Assembly (NCBI GenBank): GCA_032433765.1
Contig: JAVIAB010000024.1
Coordinates: 16,962,648 to 17,026,647, forward strand
Reading direction: 5' to 3'
Source of the DNA: Megaustenia siamemsis
Taxonomy: Eukaryota > Mollusca > Gastropoda > Stylommatophora > Ariophantidae
DNA: 64,000 nucleotides
Shown here: piece after piece, positions 33,801 to 45,111 of the stretch
Layout: every line of letters starts with the position of its first letter
Position numbering within the stretch: position 1 is the first letter of the stretch
Made by a program: the position numbers and the translations under genes
The notes under the pieces: model-generated
What the model saw: the letters and a program-made list of their open reading frames with translations, nothing else
Database searches by the model: none
What the model was told of the DNA's origin: nothing

Positions 33801-33998
33801 CTAATTGCTTGAGATCTTTTTGGCAATGCTATCATATGATGTTTCCGATTTGGCTTGTTTTTCATCGCTGAATTTGCTTCCAGTGATGCTTCCACATACA
33901 AGACAATCAACCCCGCCATTAATAGCCCACCTTGTTAATAAACAAGAGCCGTCACAACAGCGTGTTCCATTACAGTCACCAAATGCCATTTTCTTCAT
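33801..33998 (-). CDS. Candidate small cysteine-rich protein, 65 aa
   Basis: I do not recognise a family. The frame reads MKKMAFGDCNGTRCCDGSCL and LTRWAINGGVDCLVCGSITG, then a Ser/Lys-rich tail. Cysteines at about 9, 14, 15, 19, 32 and 35 could bind a metal or form disulfides. There is no signal peptide, so a cytosolic or nuclear zinc-binding role fits better, but this is inference. Support: an AATAAA lies on the minus strand at 33669-33674, 130 bp after the stop, and CAAAATGGCGG (YY1-like or an alternative start) lies at about 34056-34066, opening a 13-codon upstream frame. It lies in the first visible SPRYD3 intron, same strand, just upstream of the LINE. It could instead be a chance frame or one exon of a longer gene (ACAAGGTGGGC inside it resembles a donor). 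Confidence 0.4.
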   Translation of the reverse strand: MKKMAFGDCNGTRCCDGSCLLTRWAINGGVDCLVCGSITGSKFSDEKQAKSETSYDSIAKKISSN

Positions 33999-34269
33999 TC
34001 AGAAACACACATCAACGAAATTACACTTCCTTGCCAACGAACCGTCGAAAAGACACCGCCATTTTGAGTCGTCATTTGATAATCCTACCAAATTTATTAG
34101 TTCATTTTGGGGGCTCCAGTCAAGAAAGGGCTGAGCATGGCAGCTTTCCATGAAATTAATATAATTTTTCCCCAGAATATAAAGTATAATTAAAGGAGTA
34201 ATACAGAACATAAAGTGTTTGTGAATTTGTCTGGATTTGGCAAACAATGTGTCTGTTGTGTATTGGTTA

Positions 34270-34550
34270 ATTGATTATCCTTTTGGACTGCATACAGCGC
34301 ATAGGGCAAAAGTCACAGTTGTCCAAGTCTGATGGCCAGCGGCAACCTGTTTTAAGTTCTTGCTTGTTTCTGAGACACATAGCTGCGCTCTCTTTGATGA
34401 TGGTTCTATGCAGGGTTTCTTTTGGTCTTCCTCATTTTCTTTTACCTTGTGGTCTCCATATAAGGGCCTGGTGAGGTAGCCTTCTAACTGCCATTCTGAG
34501 AAAGTGGGCAAGGTATTTCCAGTCAATTGCAATTCCAAATAATAATGGTG
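34270..34550 (-). mobile_element. LINE 3' scrap
   Basis: The minus strand has, across frames, RPQGKRK and GRPKETLHRTIIKESAAMCL, as in other LINE C-termini (compare RKRGRPRETLRRTLMREA at 18.7 kb), followed by KQELKTGCRWPSDLDNCDFC. It is heavily decayed. Confidence 0.65.
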
Positions 34551-35107
34551 ACGTGACACCTTACTTCGTTTATTGCGTACAAACATCAATAAAAATTACT
34601 GCTAAAATGAGCATTGCTAACCAATATCCCATTTTTTAAAAACACTTTGTGGATGATGGACCACACACTTTAGCTCAAAGACTAGAATTGTCTTATCTGC
34701 GAGAAATGGGATGTGTTGGCTTTGATCCTCAGAGCAACAACCAGAAAACAACAGCCCACTTTCAGACAGTTGGGCATCTTATGCTTTTCATAATTTCTGG
34801 ATAAATTATTGTCTTAAACCCAACCACCACCACAAGATTCTCTTGTTGTGTCACCTTATCTTTTCTATCACATGTACAATATGTCCACCTTCTTGATTAT
34901 AGATGACATTGTTGGATGCATGGCTATTTCTCTTACTTCTACACTAGTATAAAGTAATTGTCCATTACTAAATTAGTTGTTTCAACTATATCATTTTTTA
35001 CATGAATGGTCAGTATTATTTCCCACCAATACACATACAGACAAAGAACAAATTGTCCTAAAAGGTATTTTACTTTCACATCCATTACTGCCAAAGTTCT
35101 ATCTTAC

Positions 35108-35331
35108 CCTAGAACATCATCCTCAACCTTAATGCGCTGAAATCTGGGCTCTCCTCTCACTGCTGGACCCGGTGCTCGGCCTGGGAGGGGGCCTTGATAA
35201 CGATATATACGGCCTCGTCCACGATTGTTAATGATCGCTTCATACCCAATGTCTTGTGGAAAGTGCTGTCGTGCTATGAAATGTGGTCTGTCTCGCAGCA
35301 ACACTGCACGTATACGTTCAAAATCATCCAT
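35108..35331 (-). CDS. SPRYD3: SPRYD3 exon, N-terminal coding part
   Basis: First visible SPRYD3 exon of six on the minus strand (35331 down to 9641). It runs from an ATG at 35331 to donor GTAAGA (35107-35106). It reads MDDFERIRAVLLRDRPHFIA and ends PRFQRIKVEDDVLG, the Gly codon being completed at 29383. The end matches human ERFKHILVDGDTLS, just before the first SPRY domain; the start is only loosely like the human N-terminus. A Gly/Arg/Pro-rich segment (NNRGRGRIYRYQGPLPGRAP) lies between. The ATG is preceded by AATGACAG, which could be an acceptor, so a further 5' exon is possible; an in-frame TGA lies just upstream. SPRY domains are protein-binding beta sandwiches. The role of SPRYD3 is poorly known. 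About 310 of some 440 residues are in the window. Confidence 0.88.
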
Positions 35332-35424
35332 CTGTCATTGATTTGATGAAAGTCATCAGTATCTGAAACTGATGCATAATTCTTTGAAAACATCACATAA
35401 CGATATTATAATCCCAATTTGAAA

Positions 35425-35510
35425 ATACCTTGTAAAGGTCATCACAATTTGAAAATACCTTGAAAAGGTCATCACAATTTGAAAATACCTTGTAACAGCT
35501 ATATTATCAT
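35425..35510. repeat. 30-bp tandem triplet
   Basis: Three units of CACAATTTGAAAATACCTTG plus TAAAGGTCAT in tandem, the third ending TAACAGC. This is short and local, just upstream of the first visible SPRYD3 exon. Confidence 0.8.
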
Positions 35511-36221
35511 CATAATTTATTATTCTTGCTTGTTCAACTTCCAGTGCTCAGCTGATCACAGCGAAAATGTGTTATCTCTATAAATGTAGACATTACAGGA
35601 GAGTCATACACCTGCTTGGTTAATGACCCACAGGGACAGCCTCATCCATGAAGTACTGACAAACATATTCATGAGCTGTTTACTGTTTAATTGACCCATT
35701 TTCATTACTGAGTTTCCTCGCTGGGCAAACTAATATCATAATAATCATCTGGAATACACAGAAAGAGGCAACTTAAATCATTTGACCGAGACATCAAGAA
35801 CTCCGTACAAACTACAATCATTAAGGCAGGAAGCTTGACAATGAGAAACATTCAGACTAACAGTTCTTTTTTTATTGTACAGCATTTGTTCAACGATTAT
35901 TTCTTTCCATTGCACTTCCTTAAATGTGTCATAGTTATATGTACTTAGATTTCTGTGTATATATCCTTATATATATATTTGTGTTGTTTATTGTTCCAGC
36001 TGAAGGCCTATTTGGCCGAAATGTTGTTTCTATTGTTTTATTTCTCACCTACGTAAGGTTGTTACCATACCACTTTATTCTCTTTTTTTTTTTAAATTGT
36101 CATTATTATCATCATGATAATATCATCTTAATGCCGTTACCCCTCACAGTTAAACAGCAAGCAGTATTAAATGTCCGTTAATCCATCACATTCCTTCTTT
36201 CTCACATCCACCTGACGACTC
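35511..36221. other. Non-coding spacer with a Penelope-like end motif
   Basis: No gene was seen. At 35998-36035 CAGCTGAAGGCCTATTTGGC followed by CGAAATG resembles the AAGGCC...GGCCGAAA ends common in invertebrate Penelope-like elements, here isolated and decayed. The 85-codon frame at 35924 is hydrophobic by base composition only. Confidence 0.4.
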
Positions 36222-36520
36222 ATCATCATGTGCCATACCTGTTGGCATAGGCGATCATGTCCTTCCACAATCTTCTATCTACAGTGCATAATATTAGTTC
36301 TGTTGTAGACTGTTTTCCATGCCATGACACAAAGCTAGCTATTTTCTCTCTTTGTTGTCCGCAATCTCTCTTTCCTTCTATTTTGCCAGTTGTAATCAAG
36401 TTTCCAACTTTCCTCTTCTCATGATGTGCCTGAAAAATGTTGATTTTTTTCTTTCTGATGTTTTTAGGAGTTCCCTGACGACTACTAAATAAATTAATAA
36501 TCCCCTTCATCATCCACCCT
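36222..36520 (-). mobile_element. LINE 3' scrap with GAT tail
   Basis: The minus strand reads KVGNLITTGKIEGKRDCGQQ and TTELILCTVDRRLWKDMIAY, the same family as 12283-12621, 43765-44090 and 50255-50905. The 3' end carries ATGATGAT (seen as CATCATCATGTG at 36224). Confidence 0.85.
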
Positions 36521-36529
36521 TAAAAGAAC

Positions 36530-38640
36530 ATTAAGTGGATGTAGATGAGACAAGGACAGACCTCAACTTTGCAGAATCCTAAGGAATGACTGAAGATAGA
36601 GAGAAATGGAAAAGGTTGACTGAATCAGAGATGCCCCAACAACACTCATGATAAACATAAATGACTGCAGCATGGCATTTTTAAGTACCAGTTTCCACAT
36701 CAATCACTATTCACTTGGCCAGACTGTTTTTAGGAGCACTGTGAGGAGGCGGAGTAGGACCTGAACAATTTTGGATCACAGATCCAAACTCTAGTAGTCA
36801 GCTATTGGTTTGGCAGGCACTTTTATACAAGCCAACCCATCACATTCAACGTCAGAACCTCACATTTTTATTTTAAATATAGAATTGACCTTCCTCTTCA
36901 GCCCCTATTGACTTGGCTAGACTACATCTGTGAGTTTTTTTTTCTGGTTGACGCTTTTGTAGATATATAGTCTGTTTTGTTTGTGTTCTCCCCTGCATTC
37001 AAGACCTTCTGAACCAAAATGTTGCTTACTGAGCCTTGTCTTATCAACAAAGCTGAAACATCCTAAGTGTTAGTCACTTTCCTTTATCTGCATCAGTTCT
37101 ACCATGGTCGCACATAGCTTTCATGCTTATTCTCGCTAGTTAGTATGCAACCAGGGCAACCAGAACAGACAAGACTTTGACCAGTTCTGGTGCACTGATG
37201 CTGACACAAACTGTTAGTTAGAGGTGGTGAACACTTCAGCCAAAGTCTGGCATCTTAGTTGTGGACTGGCAGCTAAAAATGCAATGTCTATATCTGAACA
37301 GACTAAATGATAAGCCATCACAAACATTTAGCTGCTTGTAAAGCATTATCTTCAAAACTCTATTTCACTCTACCCCTCTTTTCAATTCTATCCATGTATT
37401 CACAACCACTTTTATGGGTTTTCCCTCTGTTTCTGCTCAAATTACTTACTATGTGGATTCAACTAAAAGACCAATCTAGTATTGCTGTGGTCTGGATTTT
37501 AAGACTTTCAACTATTAAATTATTTCTACTGGTTTGGACAGATTTATGGACCCTAGAAATCCAACTCTATGAATTATCCAGCACATCTGGGACGTCTCTA
37601 TAAGGGACTTCTCAAATCTTTCAATTTCTCTGCAAAATTCATTGACATCTGTGATAATGCAATCTTGGTACTTGAACCTGTTTAACTTTCTTCATTTAGT
37701 GACTTTATGCATCTGCTGATAACACTTTCAGTCTTCCATATGTTAATCTCCAAAATGTATATTTTCTCAAATACAAAAATCACAATTGAATCATTTTGTA
37801 AAAACAACTGTAATATTATTTACCTATTTTTGTTTTAATCTTGAACTATAAATAACTACTCAACTAATTATTTACTTTAGCCACGAATTACATAAATGTT
37901 CTTAGAAATACCTCACCTATCATAAAATATTGATTACACTTTGTTGTAGTTGAAATCACTACAAATTACATGAAAAATAAAAGGTTGTCCATGATTTGGT
38001 TGGTTGCGTTCGCCCGAAGACTAAAGTATTCTAGAGTATCGTGGTAGACCAGAATATTCCTCTTCATCATCCGCCCTTACAAGGACGTAGTGGACGTGTC
38101 TGCATTGTGTTGTGGTTTGCAGTATAACTGTTATATTTGCGCCTTTCGGCCCAACACATTCGACTTCAGCACGGTCCATGATTTGTATTAGACTTTATTG
38201 TTAATGCTTTTCTTGACATTCTGTCTTGTTTTGAAAGACAATGAATCTACCAACTGCTACTTTGTCAAAAGTTGTTTTGCTTCATTCATATTTGTATATT
38301 GTCAGTTCTTTGTCGTAATCTTGTTCCATTAGTTTTATGGTCTGCTTGTAGCAGAACCTGCTCTTCGTTAGATCTTCTCAGCCAGCTGTGTTCATTTTTA
38401 CATTTTCAAACATTTTTGTAGTAAAGGTGGGGTTTTAGTTGATTTCTATTACCTGAGACCATCACTCAGTATAAGATACCTTTTTGAATTAGAGCAACTA
38501 CCATCCTACATAAGTGATTCAAACATCTTAGCATGAGCCAGCTCTGACGGTCTCGGCCATGACCAATCAGATCTGAAACCATGCAAAATTATAGCTCGAT
38601 AAATGTTCTATAAAATGAGGTTTTATGCATTAAAAAATTA
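36530..38640. other. No gene seen
   Basis: About 2.1 kb upstream of SPRYD3 without supportable coding exons or complete transposons. Near 38070 (TTCATCATCCGCCCTTACAA) there is weak likeness to 36507 (TTCATCATCCACCCTTAAAA), perhaps an old dispersed repeat. Confidence 0.45.
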
Positions 38641-38661
38641 CTTGTAGAGTATCTGGGGAGA

Positions 38662-38669
38662 TGACGTCA
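38662..38669. promoter_or_regulatory. Full CRE palindrome, possible promoter
   Basis: TGACGTCA, the CREB/ATF consensus, is followed 21 bp later by CCAAAATGGCAG (YY1-like or a start codon in good context). It is 240 bp upstream of the cysteine-rich frame at 38903 and 3.3 kb upstream of SPRYD3 on the other strand, so it could serve either. One such 8-mer is expected by chance about every 65 kb, so on its own it is weak. Confidence 0.35.
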
Positions 38670-38902
38670 TGGGACGCACCAAAATGGCAGCTTATTTATA
38701 TTCGAGCTATGGACCAAGCAATGTTTACATTGAACAACACGATAAATGTTATTGCTGCGAGTTGGCAGATTTTTGAAAATGCTTTCAAGGGTTTGAACAT
38801 AAATGTTTGTTCACAGTTCGTTAACCTTCGATGTAGATAAAGTCGTTAATTGGATGGCTTCGTTTCAGACATTTTAGACGTTGGTAGCTAAGGACCTAAC
38901 TT

Positions 38903-39830
38903 GTGCAAACAGATGGCATTGGCAAGGATCATTTTGAATCTATGAAGTGGGCTTATTGTGTGTTTAACTCAAACGCATATGTGCTTTTTAACCAAAGACC
39001 TTTTTTTGGGGGACTCAATGCAGATATCCCCGATGGAAGAATAAATTGTACTATTAGTCCCATAAATGATTCGCTTCCAGAGGTTTATGATGTAAACAAA
39101 GCAGTTTTGTCATTGCAAGTGAATAATGTCCACACCTATAATTGGTCAGGATTGTGTAGCAGCAGCAGCTTTATAGCGAACACAGAAAACATCACAGGAT
39201 TGTGCTGTTCAGAAACAGCTATGCCATGCTACCCTAGAATTGCCTTTAATGGGATTACTGTGACCACAAACCACTCTCCATGTGTGTGCCACATATTTAC
39301 ACCCCAGAAAGAAATACTGAATATAACAACACCATGTGCCGTCTGTGATATTAATGACCACAGACCAGGAGCCTCCAGTATGATTGATACAACTGTTGCA
39401 CCAAGCACTTCATCAGCAGAGCCATATCTATGGAATGTTAATCTGACATTGTTCTTGAATGATGTCCAAGTTAATGAGACATCAGAATCGTGTGGCAGCA
39501 GCTACAAGAAGGGAGCGGAGAACATCAAGTTCTGCTGCTGTAAAGGAGACTTGCCTTGCTATCCCAGAATTGCCTGAAATGGAATCACTGTAGTTGAAAA
39601 CTTCTCCTCTTGTGTAAACTACACATTCACATCTAAGAGTGAATCAGTGAAGGTCACAAAATCATATTCTCTCTGTGGTTTTACTAACTACAGGTCATGT
39701 GGCTTCTGTTGGATTGGAAATGACAAATTACCACCACTGTGTGTCTATATGTTTGGAATTGGAGTCATCAATGACGGCCTAACATCATCAAGTGCTATGA
39801 CGATCATCATTTTCGGGAGGACGTGAACTC
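38903..39830 (+). pseudogene. Unfamiliar two-module Cys-rich coding sequence (copy 1)
   Basis: I do not recognise the family. The frame is open from 38903 to a TGA at 39575-39577 and then continues in the same frame to about 39825. It contains two related modules. Module 1 (residues about 82-147) has GLCCSETAMPCYPRIAFNGI and the Cys pair CVCH. Module 2 (from about residue 192) has KFCCCKGDLPCYPRIA, then the stop in place of the Phe/Leu codon, NGITVVENFSSCVNYTFTSK and SYSLCGFTN. Many Asn-X-Ser/Thr sites (NCT, NWS, NIT, NHS, NLT, NET, NYT) suggest an extracellular protein. No clear signal peptide is visible, so a 5' exon may be missing. At 45357 the second copy has a sense Leu codon where this one has TGA, so this copy is probably a recent pseudogene or a read error. 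Confidence 0.55.
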
Positions 39831-40235
39831 CCATGGTATATGGTGGATAGGCGGCAGGAACCATTGAAGGCTATGTCTGAAAAGTGTTCCTTGTTGCAGT
39901 TTCCTCATATTCCAAGTCCGGCTTGTTGCAGGAGCTACTGAGTTAAGTGCTCTGTGCACACCGTGAGCTGTGTGTCTCATCCGTTTTGATCCTGCTTCGA
40001 TATCCCGCTTGTTTACGATGAATGATGATATCGTATGACAGGGAACAGTTGGCTGTGTTCACTTTCTGCGCGGTTTCGCCTTATGTCTTTTGGCGTGTGC
40101 TGAGACTGCTACGATGGGGACTACAGTTACCTTTCTTTGTTTGGGAGATGAGTTGGTAATTCGGATGATTCCACTGGCACGGGCGGTTGAGCAATTATGG
40201 ATTTTAATTCGTTTGCTGTGATGCCGAGGCCTTCC
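39527..40235 (+). repeat. Segmental duplication, unit 1 (partner 45365-46070)
   Basis: From ATCAAGTTCTGCTGCTGTAA to GAGGCCTTCCA the sequence recurs at 45365-46070 in the same orientation with only scattered differences. Part of it (about 39741-39925) recurs again, inverted and more diverged, at 46676-46868. The left border cuts through the coding module without a splice signal, so this is a DNA-level duplication. Confidence 0.92.
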
Positions 40236-41005
40236 AGAAAAAAGAGAGAATAACCATTAACAATTGTAGAGTATCTGTACAATTTGCTCCTCTGATGAAG
40301 AGAAGCCTATGTTCCCATATCCCCAAAAGGTGTTCTAGAGGTAGCAATGCTACCAAGGCTTCATTCCAATCTGGACAGGTCAATGGACTAACACCAGGAA
40401 AAGCCAGACACAAACATGTTGAAATTGGATGCGCTGGGCTACATGCCTAACATAACATGCAACATAAATTCTCACCATGAAGATGTCACGGTCTAGAATA
40501 AAGTGATATGGTGCTCATTTCGCTGAGAGTGCTGGGCCCACTATCTGGAAAAGGCCAACCAATGCTACTGATGGTCACCTGCCTCTGTGTTGTGGAGTCA
40601 GGGCACAGAGAGAAAGTGCAAGAACTACTGACCAAACATCAACACTAAGAAGGCTCTTGTGGCCATCACCGGTACTATACCAGGACAAATTGTATAGAGA
40701 TGTCACCAGCCTTGAACTGATAAACACTTTCATCAAACTCATTAATATTGACGCCTAAAGGTGTTTGCAGAAGAAGAATTCAAACATCTATAGGTGATAA
40801 CTCATGAAGGAGAGTGACTGAAAACCTCTATCAATGAAATATCATAGTGCTGACATTCCAGCAGTTACGCTTAAGTGTGGACTTTTGATTGTTTCCTCCT
40901 GGTCATTGGTGCAAGGCGCATAGTCAAAACCTTGTGTACCCCATAGTTCAAGTAAACTGTGTCATAAAAGGGGGTAGCAGAGAGCTGTTAGTAGTCTCTC
41001 TCTCA
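40236..41005. other. No gene seen
   Basis: Spacer between the duplicated block and the 32-bp minisatellite. The 69-codon minus frame at 40204-40413 has no visible homology. Confidence 0.45.
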
Positions 41006-41009
41006 CCCT

Positions 41010-41250
41010 TGAAAGCAACTCTTGGCACCATTAGACAACAATGTGAATAGACAAAGGTAACCCTAGACAACAATGTGAATAGACAAAAGTAACCCTAGAC
41101 AAAAATGTGAACAGACAAAAGTAACTCTAGACAACAATGTGAACAGACAAAGGTAACACTAGACAACAATGTGAACAAACAAATGTAACACTAGACAACA
41201 ATGTGAACAGACAAAAGTAACACTAGACACCATTAGGCAACAATGTTAAC
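41010..41250. repeat. 32-bp minisatellite (unrelated to the satellite)
   Basis: About seven units of CTAGACAACAATGTGAACAG plus ACAAAAGTAACA, with changes between AATAG and AACAG. The unit length equals that of the large satellite by coincidence; the sequences differ. Confidence 0.9.
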
Positions 41251-42089
41251 AGTACAGAACAGACAAATGGATTATGATCTCTGATCTGTAAAACTGTTTC
41301 CACTCGTGTTATGTTAAGTTGATGACCACCACATGATGTTGTACGAAGATGATAACTGTCTGTAAATAAGCATGTCCTAAGAACTAATCATGATCTCTCC
41401 CTCGTCATCCCATATCATACAAGTTTAATCAACACAACTGGAAGATTCATCCAAAGAAACGACCCAGTGGATATACTATACATTTGATTACAGTGGCGTA
41501 TCAACAGGAAATGTCACAATCAACAATTATATATATTATATATTAATATATTCTTATTCTTAAAATGAGAACAATTTTAAAACTGACTTTCGTAGTTCCT
41601 TTCTCGCAATATTTACTCCCAAATCATTTCCATTGAACGTAAAATAAAGCTATCAATAAATAACAATTCATATTTGTTATTTAACATAAAAATTAGTTAT
41701 TTCTTTAACATTCAAAAAGTTAGTTATCCACAAAGTGAAATCCACATGACGCAGCTCTATTAGTATTATTATTAGTCTACACCTCTCGTGAGTGAGAGTC
41801 TGATCAAAGAAGAAGAAAGTCTCTTACAACAAAAACATACCAGCTCAAATCAAAGTTCTTAATCCTGGTCATAAACGATATCCCTCCCTCAAGCAAACAG
41901 TAAAAGAAAATGGATAACAGAAGCCTTACGACTTGCTAGAGACCACGGACATACAAGATCCCACAGCGTTGTTGTGTTGTCAACAAAAACCACTTCCACT
42001 CTTGGCCAGAACCAGCAAAGATGGAGAGTTCTCTCGCTTTTCATATCAGGAACATTAAAAATAAAGCCTTGAAGTGTTTCAACGAAACA
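41251..42089. other. No gene seen
   Basis: AT-rich spacer containing an A/T tract around 41520-41560 and no supportable coding, RNA or transposon feature. Confidence 0.45.
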
Positions 42090-42525
42090 ATGACATTAAT
42101 AATTTTATTACCGCCGGTATAGATCACACATATGGATGTGAAACATGGACAATAGGACAACAAACAAGAAAATCACAGGAGGCTGTAGAAATGTAGTTTT
42201 ACAGAAGAATGTTGAGAATACCATGGACAGATAAGAAGAATAATGAAAACGTTCTGAAAGAGGGCAAAACAAAGAAAGCGAATATCCAATATCAGGAAGA
42301 AACATCATTTGTTGGCTATGTAATGAGAAGGAATCAGCTGGAATATATTGTAACAACTGGGAAAATAGAGGGACGACGAGATAGAGGGAAGCAAAGAGAA
42401 ACGATGCCAAGCAGCTTTAGAGATTGGCTTGACAGAAGGTCAACAACAGAAATGATAAATAAATGTCGTGATCGAAAGTTGTGGAGAGGCATGATCGCCT
42501 ACGCCAGCAGGCCCAGTACTTGATG
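42090..42525 (+). mobile_element. LINE 3' fragment
   Basis: The plus strand reads YGCETWTIGQQTRKS with a frame shift, then MLRIPWTDKKNNENVLKEGK, SFVGYVMRRNQLEYIVTTGK and DRKLWRGMIAYASRPST to a stop near 42522, followed by a GATGGTGATG-type tail. Same family as 49540-50200. 5' truncated. Confidence 0.88.
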
Positions 42526-42529
42526 GTGA

Positions 42530-43274
42530 TGACTGATCCTTGATGATGAAACAATTTGAAATGACGAATGTAGAGGTCTAAAACCCTACAGACTCAACAT
42601 CTTTAACTGTGAATCAATACTTTGTAAAGATAAAGAACATCGGAAATGGTTGAGTACATTACGTGTACTGTTTATGTGTGAACAGATAAGTTGAAAACAA
42701 ACAAAATCGCTGGGTATGTGACTTTGGCTCTTTGGCAGAAAGAACGTAAATAACCAAAATGAACAAGAACCGTTTAGAACCATACTCCACTCCACCTCCA
42801 TACGGTGTCTCTAAGAACAAACAGAACAGTCTAACCAAGCCAGTGGCAGTTCAAACATCTTTACAACCGCATGGGGGAGGGAGGTGTGTTAGTGGACCAT
42901 CAACTGGCCAAGACCTCGCCTTGACCTGACCTCTTATCGATCTTCATAGAAACAGTCTACGTAACAACTGGCTGGATAACAAAGTCAACGATCGTTGTAT
43001 TCCTCCGTGTGGTGGTATTTGATGATGTAAAAGACCTAATATTGCATTGCCTCTATGCAGGACAAGTTCTGACTTCTCATGTAAAAGTCAAGAATTCAAG
43101 AAAACCATTTTGGGCCTATGAGCTTGCGTACATCCCAATCAGTGGCAAGACAAGACCAAGCGAATAGGGATCAATGAGAGAAGGTAACCGGGCACTCAAC
43201 CGGTCGTTGCGCAATTTTGGCATTTTTCTTTTGTACATGTAAAACAGCTTCCTGTAAACAACACAGCGCTTAAA
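42530..43274. other. No gene seen
   Basis: Spacer without supportable features. A 71-codon minus frame at 42586 has no homology that I can see. Confidence 0.45.
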
Positions 43275-43640
43275 GCCTCATCATCATCATTGAGTGCCGT
43301 CTCCGCAGCGAAGGTTGGCTACCATGGATCGCCATTCCACTCTGTTTCTTGCTTTGATGGTGCAGGTTGTCATAGATTGACTTGTCCATCTTGTGATGTT
43401 ACTCGTCCATGTTAGTCATGGTCTGCTTCTTTTACCTTGTATTTTCCCTTCCAATATTACTTTTAGTAGGCTGTTGTGTCTTTTAACATGCCCCAAAAAT
43501 TTCATTTGTCTTGTCTTAATTGTATTTAGTAGTTCTCTTTTTATTTTTAGTTGTTTTAAAACTTCATCGTTTGTTTTCTTTTCTTTCCATCCAATTCTAC
43601 CTATTCTTCTGTAAATCCACATTTCAAAGGCTTCAACTTG
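43275..43640 (-). mobile_element. LINE 3' fragment
   Basis: The minus strand reads MWIYRRIGRIGWKEKKTNDE, then LLNTIKTRQMKFLGHVKRHN and LLKVILEGKIQGKR. The rest of the C-terminus is in other frames down to a CATCATCATCAT tail at 43280. Same family as 49075-49525, which reads QMRFLGHVKRHNSLLKVIME. Confidence 0.87.
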
Positions 43641-43764
43641 TAATTTTATATTCTATATACAAGAGAGTGATCTACGTTCTTTTCTGTTTGATCTCTTGAA
43701 ACATAGAATGAAGATGGTTAATATGTAAAATATAATATTAATGTTGGGCATACAGTCACGGTAA

Positions 43765-44090
43765 TCATCATCATCATCATGTGCTATACCGGTTGGCGTA
43801 GGCGATCATGTCCCTCCACAATTTTCTATCCACAGTGCATCGAATCAATTCTGCTGTTAACTGCTTTCCATGCCATGACAAAAAAACTATCGTCTCTCTT
43901 TGTCGTCCGCGGTCTCTCTTTCCCTGTATTTTGTCAGTTGTAACCAAGGATTCCAACTTTCCTCTTCTCATGATGTGCCCGAAAAATGTTGATAGTTTTT
44001 TCTTATGTTTTTTTGGAGCTCCCTTTTTGTGCTGATCTTTTTGAGATTGTCCTCATTGGTCTTTTTAGCTATCAATGTGCAATGTGATTG
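43765..44090 (-). mobile_element. LINE 3' fragment
   Basis: The minus strand reads MRRGKLESLVTTDKIQGKRD and TAELIRCTVDRKLWRDMIAY, ending with a (GAT)n tail seen as CATCATCATCATCATGTG at 43767. Same family as 12283-12621 and 50255-50905. Confidence 0.88.
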
Positions 44091-44249
44091 GTTCATATCG
44101 CCCTCGCGTCAAACAAAGCGACTAGGTGTCAATATTGTAATAAGGTGGTTAAAAAAAAAGGCCCAAAATAGAAATCTGGGATGAATGAACGAATCGTAGG
44201 GTCGGCGGCATACACCCACATGGAACGTGTTCCAAAATCAAATGAAAAC

Positions 44250-44254
<5 letters not shown>

Positions 44255-44283
<29 letters not shown>

Positions 44284-44312
44284 GTGCGTGTGTGTGTGTG
44301 TGTGTGTGTGTG
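44255..44312. repeat. (TG)n microsatellite
   Basis: About 29 TG dinucleotides with two TGCG interruptions. It lies 70 bp before the 61-bp minisatellite. Confidence 0.95.
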
Positions 44313-44378
44313 TTCCTTATATCATCAGTTAACCAGTTTTATGGAATAAAATCACAATGTGTTGCGTATTCTTTGCAG

Positions 44379-45111
44379 AACGTTGGACTCACCACAGCCT
44401 GTCGGAAAGAATCTCTGTCTATAGCCAGATCTCCCACAGAACGTTGGACTCACCACAGCCTGTCGGAAAGAATCTCTGTCTATAGCCAGATCTCCCACAG
44501 AACGTTGGACTCACCACAGCCTGTATGAAAGAATCTCTGTCTATAGCCAGATCTCCCACAGAACGTTGGACTCACCACAGCCTGTCGGAAAGAATCTCTG
44601 TCTATAGCCAGATCTCCCACAGAACGTTGCACTCACCACAGCCTGTATGAAAGAATCTCTGTCTCTAGCCAGATCTCCCACAGAACGTTGCACTCACCAC
44701 AGCCTGTATGAAAGAATCTCTGTCTATAGCCAGATCTCCCACAGAACGTTGCACTCACCACAGCCTGTATGAAAGAATCTCTGTCTCTAGCCAGATCTCC
44801 CACAGAACGTTGGGCTCACCACAGCCTGTATGAAAGAATCTCTGTCTCTAGCCAGATCTCCCACAGAACGTTGCACTCACCACAGCCTGTATGAAAGAAT
44901 CTCTGTCTCTAGCCAGATCTCCCACAGAACGTTGGACTCACCACAGCCTGTATGAAAGAATCTCTGCCTCTAGCCAGATCTCCCACAGAACGTTGGACTC
45001 ACCACAGCCTGTATGAAAGAATCTCTGCCTCTAGCCAGATCTCCCACAGAACGTTGGGCTCACCACAGCCTGTATGAAACAATCTCTGTCTGTAGCCAGA
45101 TCTCCTTCTGT
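44379..45111. repeat. 61-bp minisatellite
   Basis: Twelve units of 61 bp (AACGTTGGACTCACCACAGC, CTGTATGAAAGAATCTCTGT, CTCTAGCCAGATCTCCCACAG). Early units have CTGTCGGAAAG and TATAGCC; later ones have CTGTATGAAAG and CTCTAGCC. A single relative of the unit is found within a longer similar stretch at 27880-28100 (minus), so the array grew from part of a dispersed element. Confidence 0.96.

Noticed and set aside
44181..44528. 115-codon plus frame with a Cys/Val run
   Set aside because: The run is the (TG)n tract and the rest is the first units of the 61-bp repeat.
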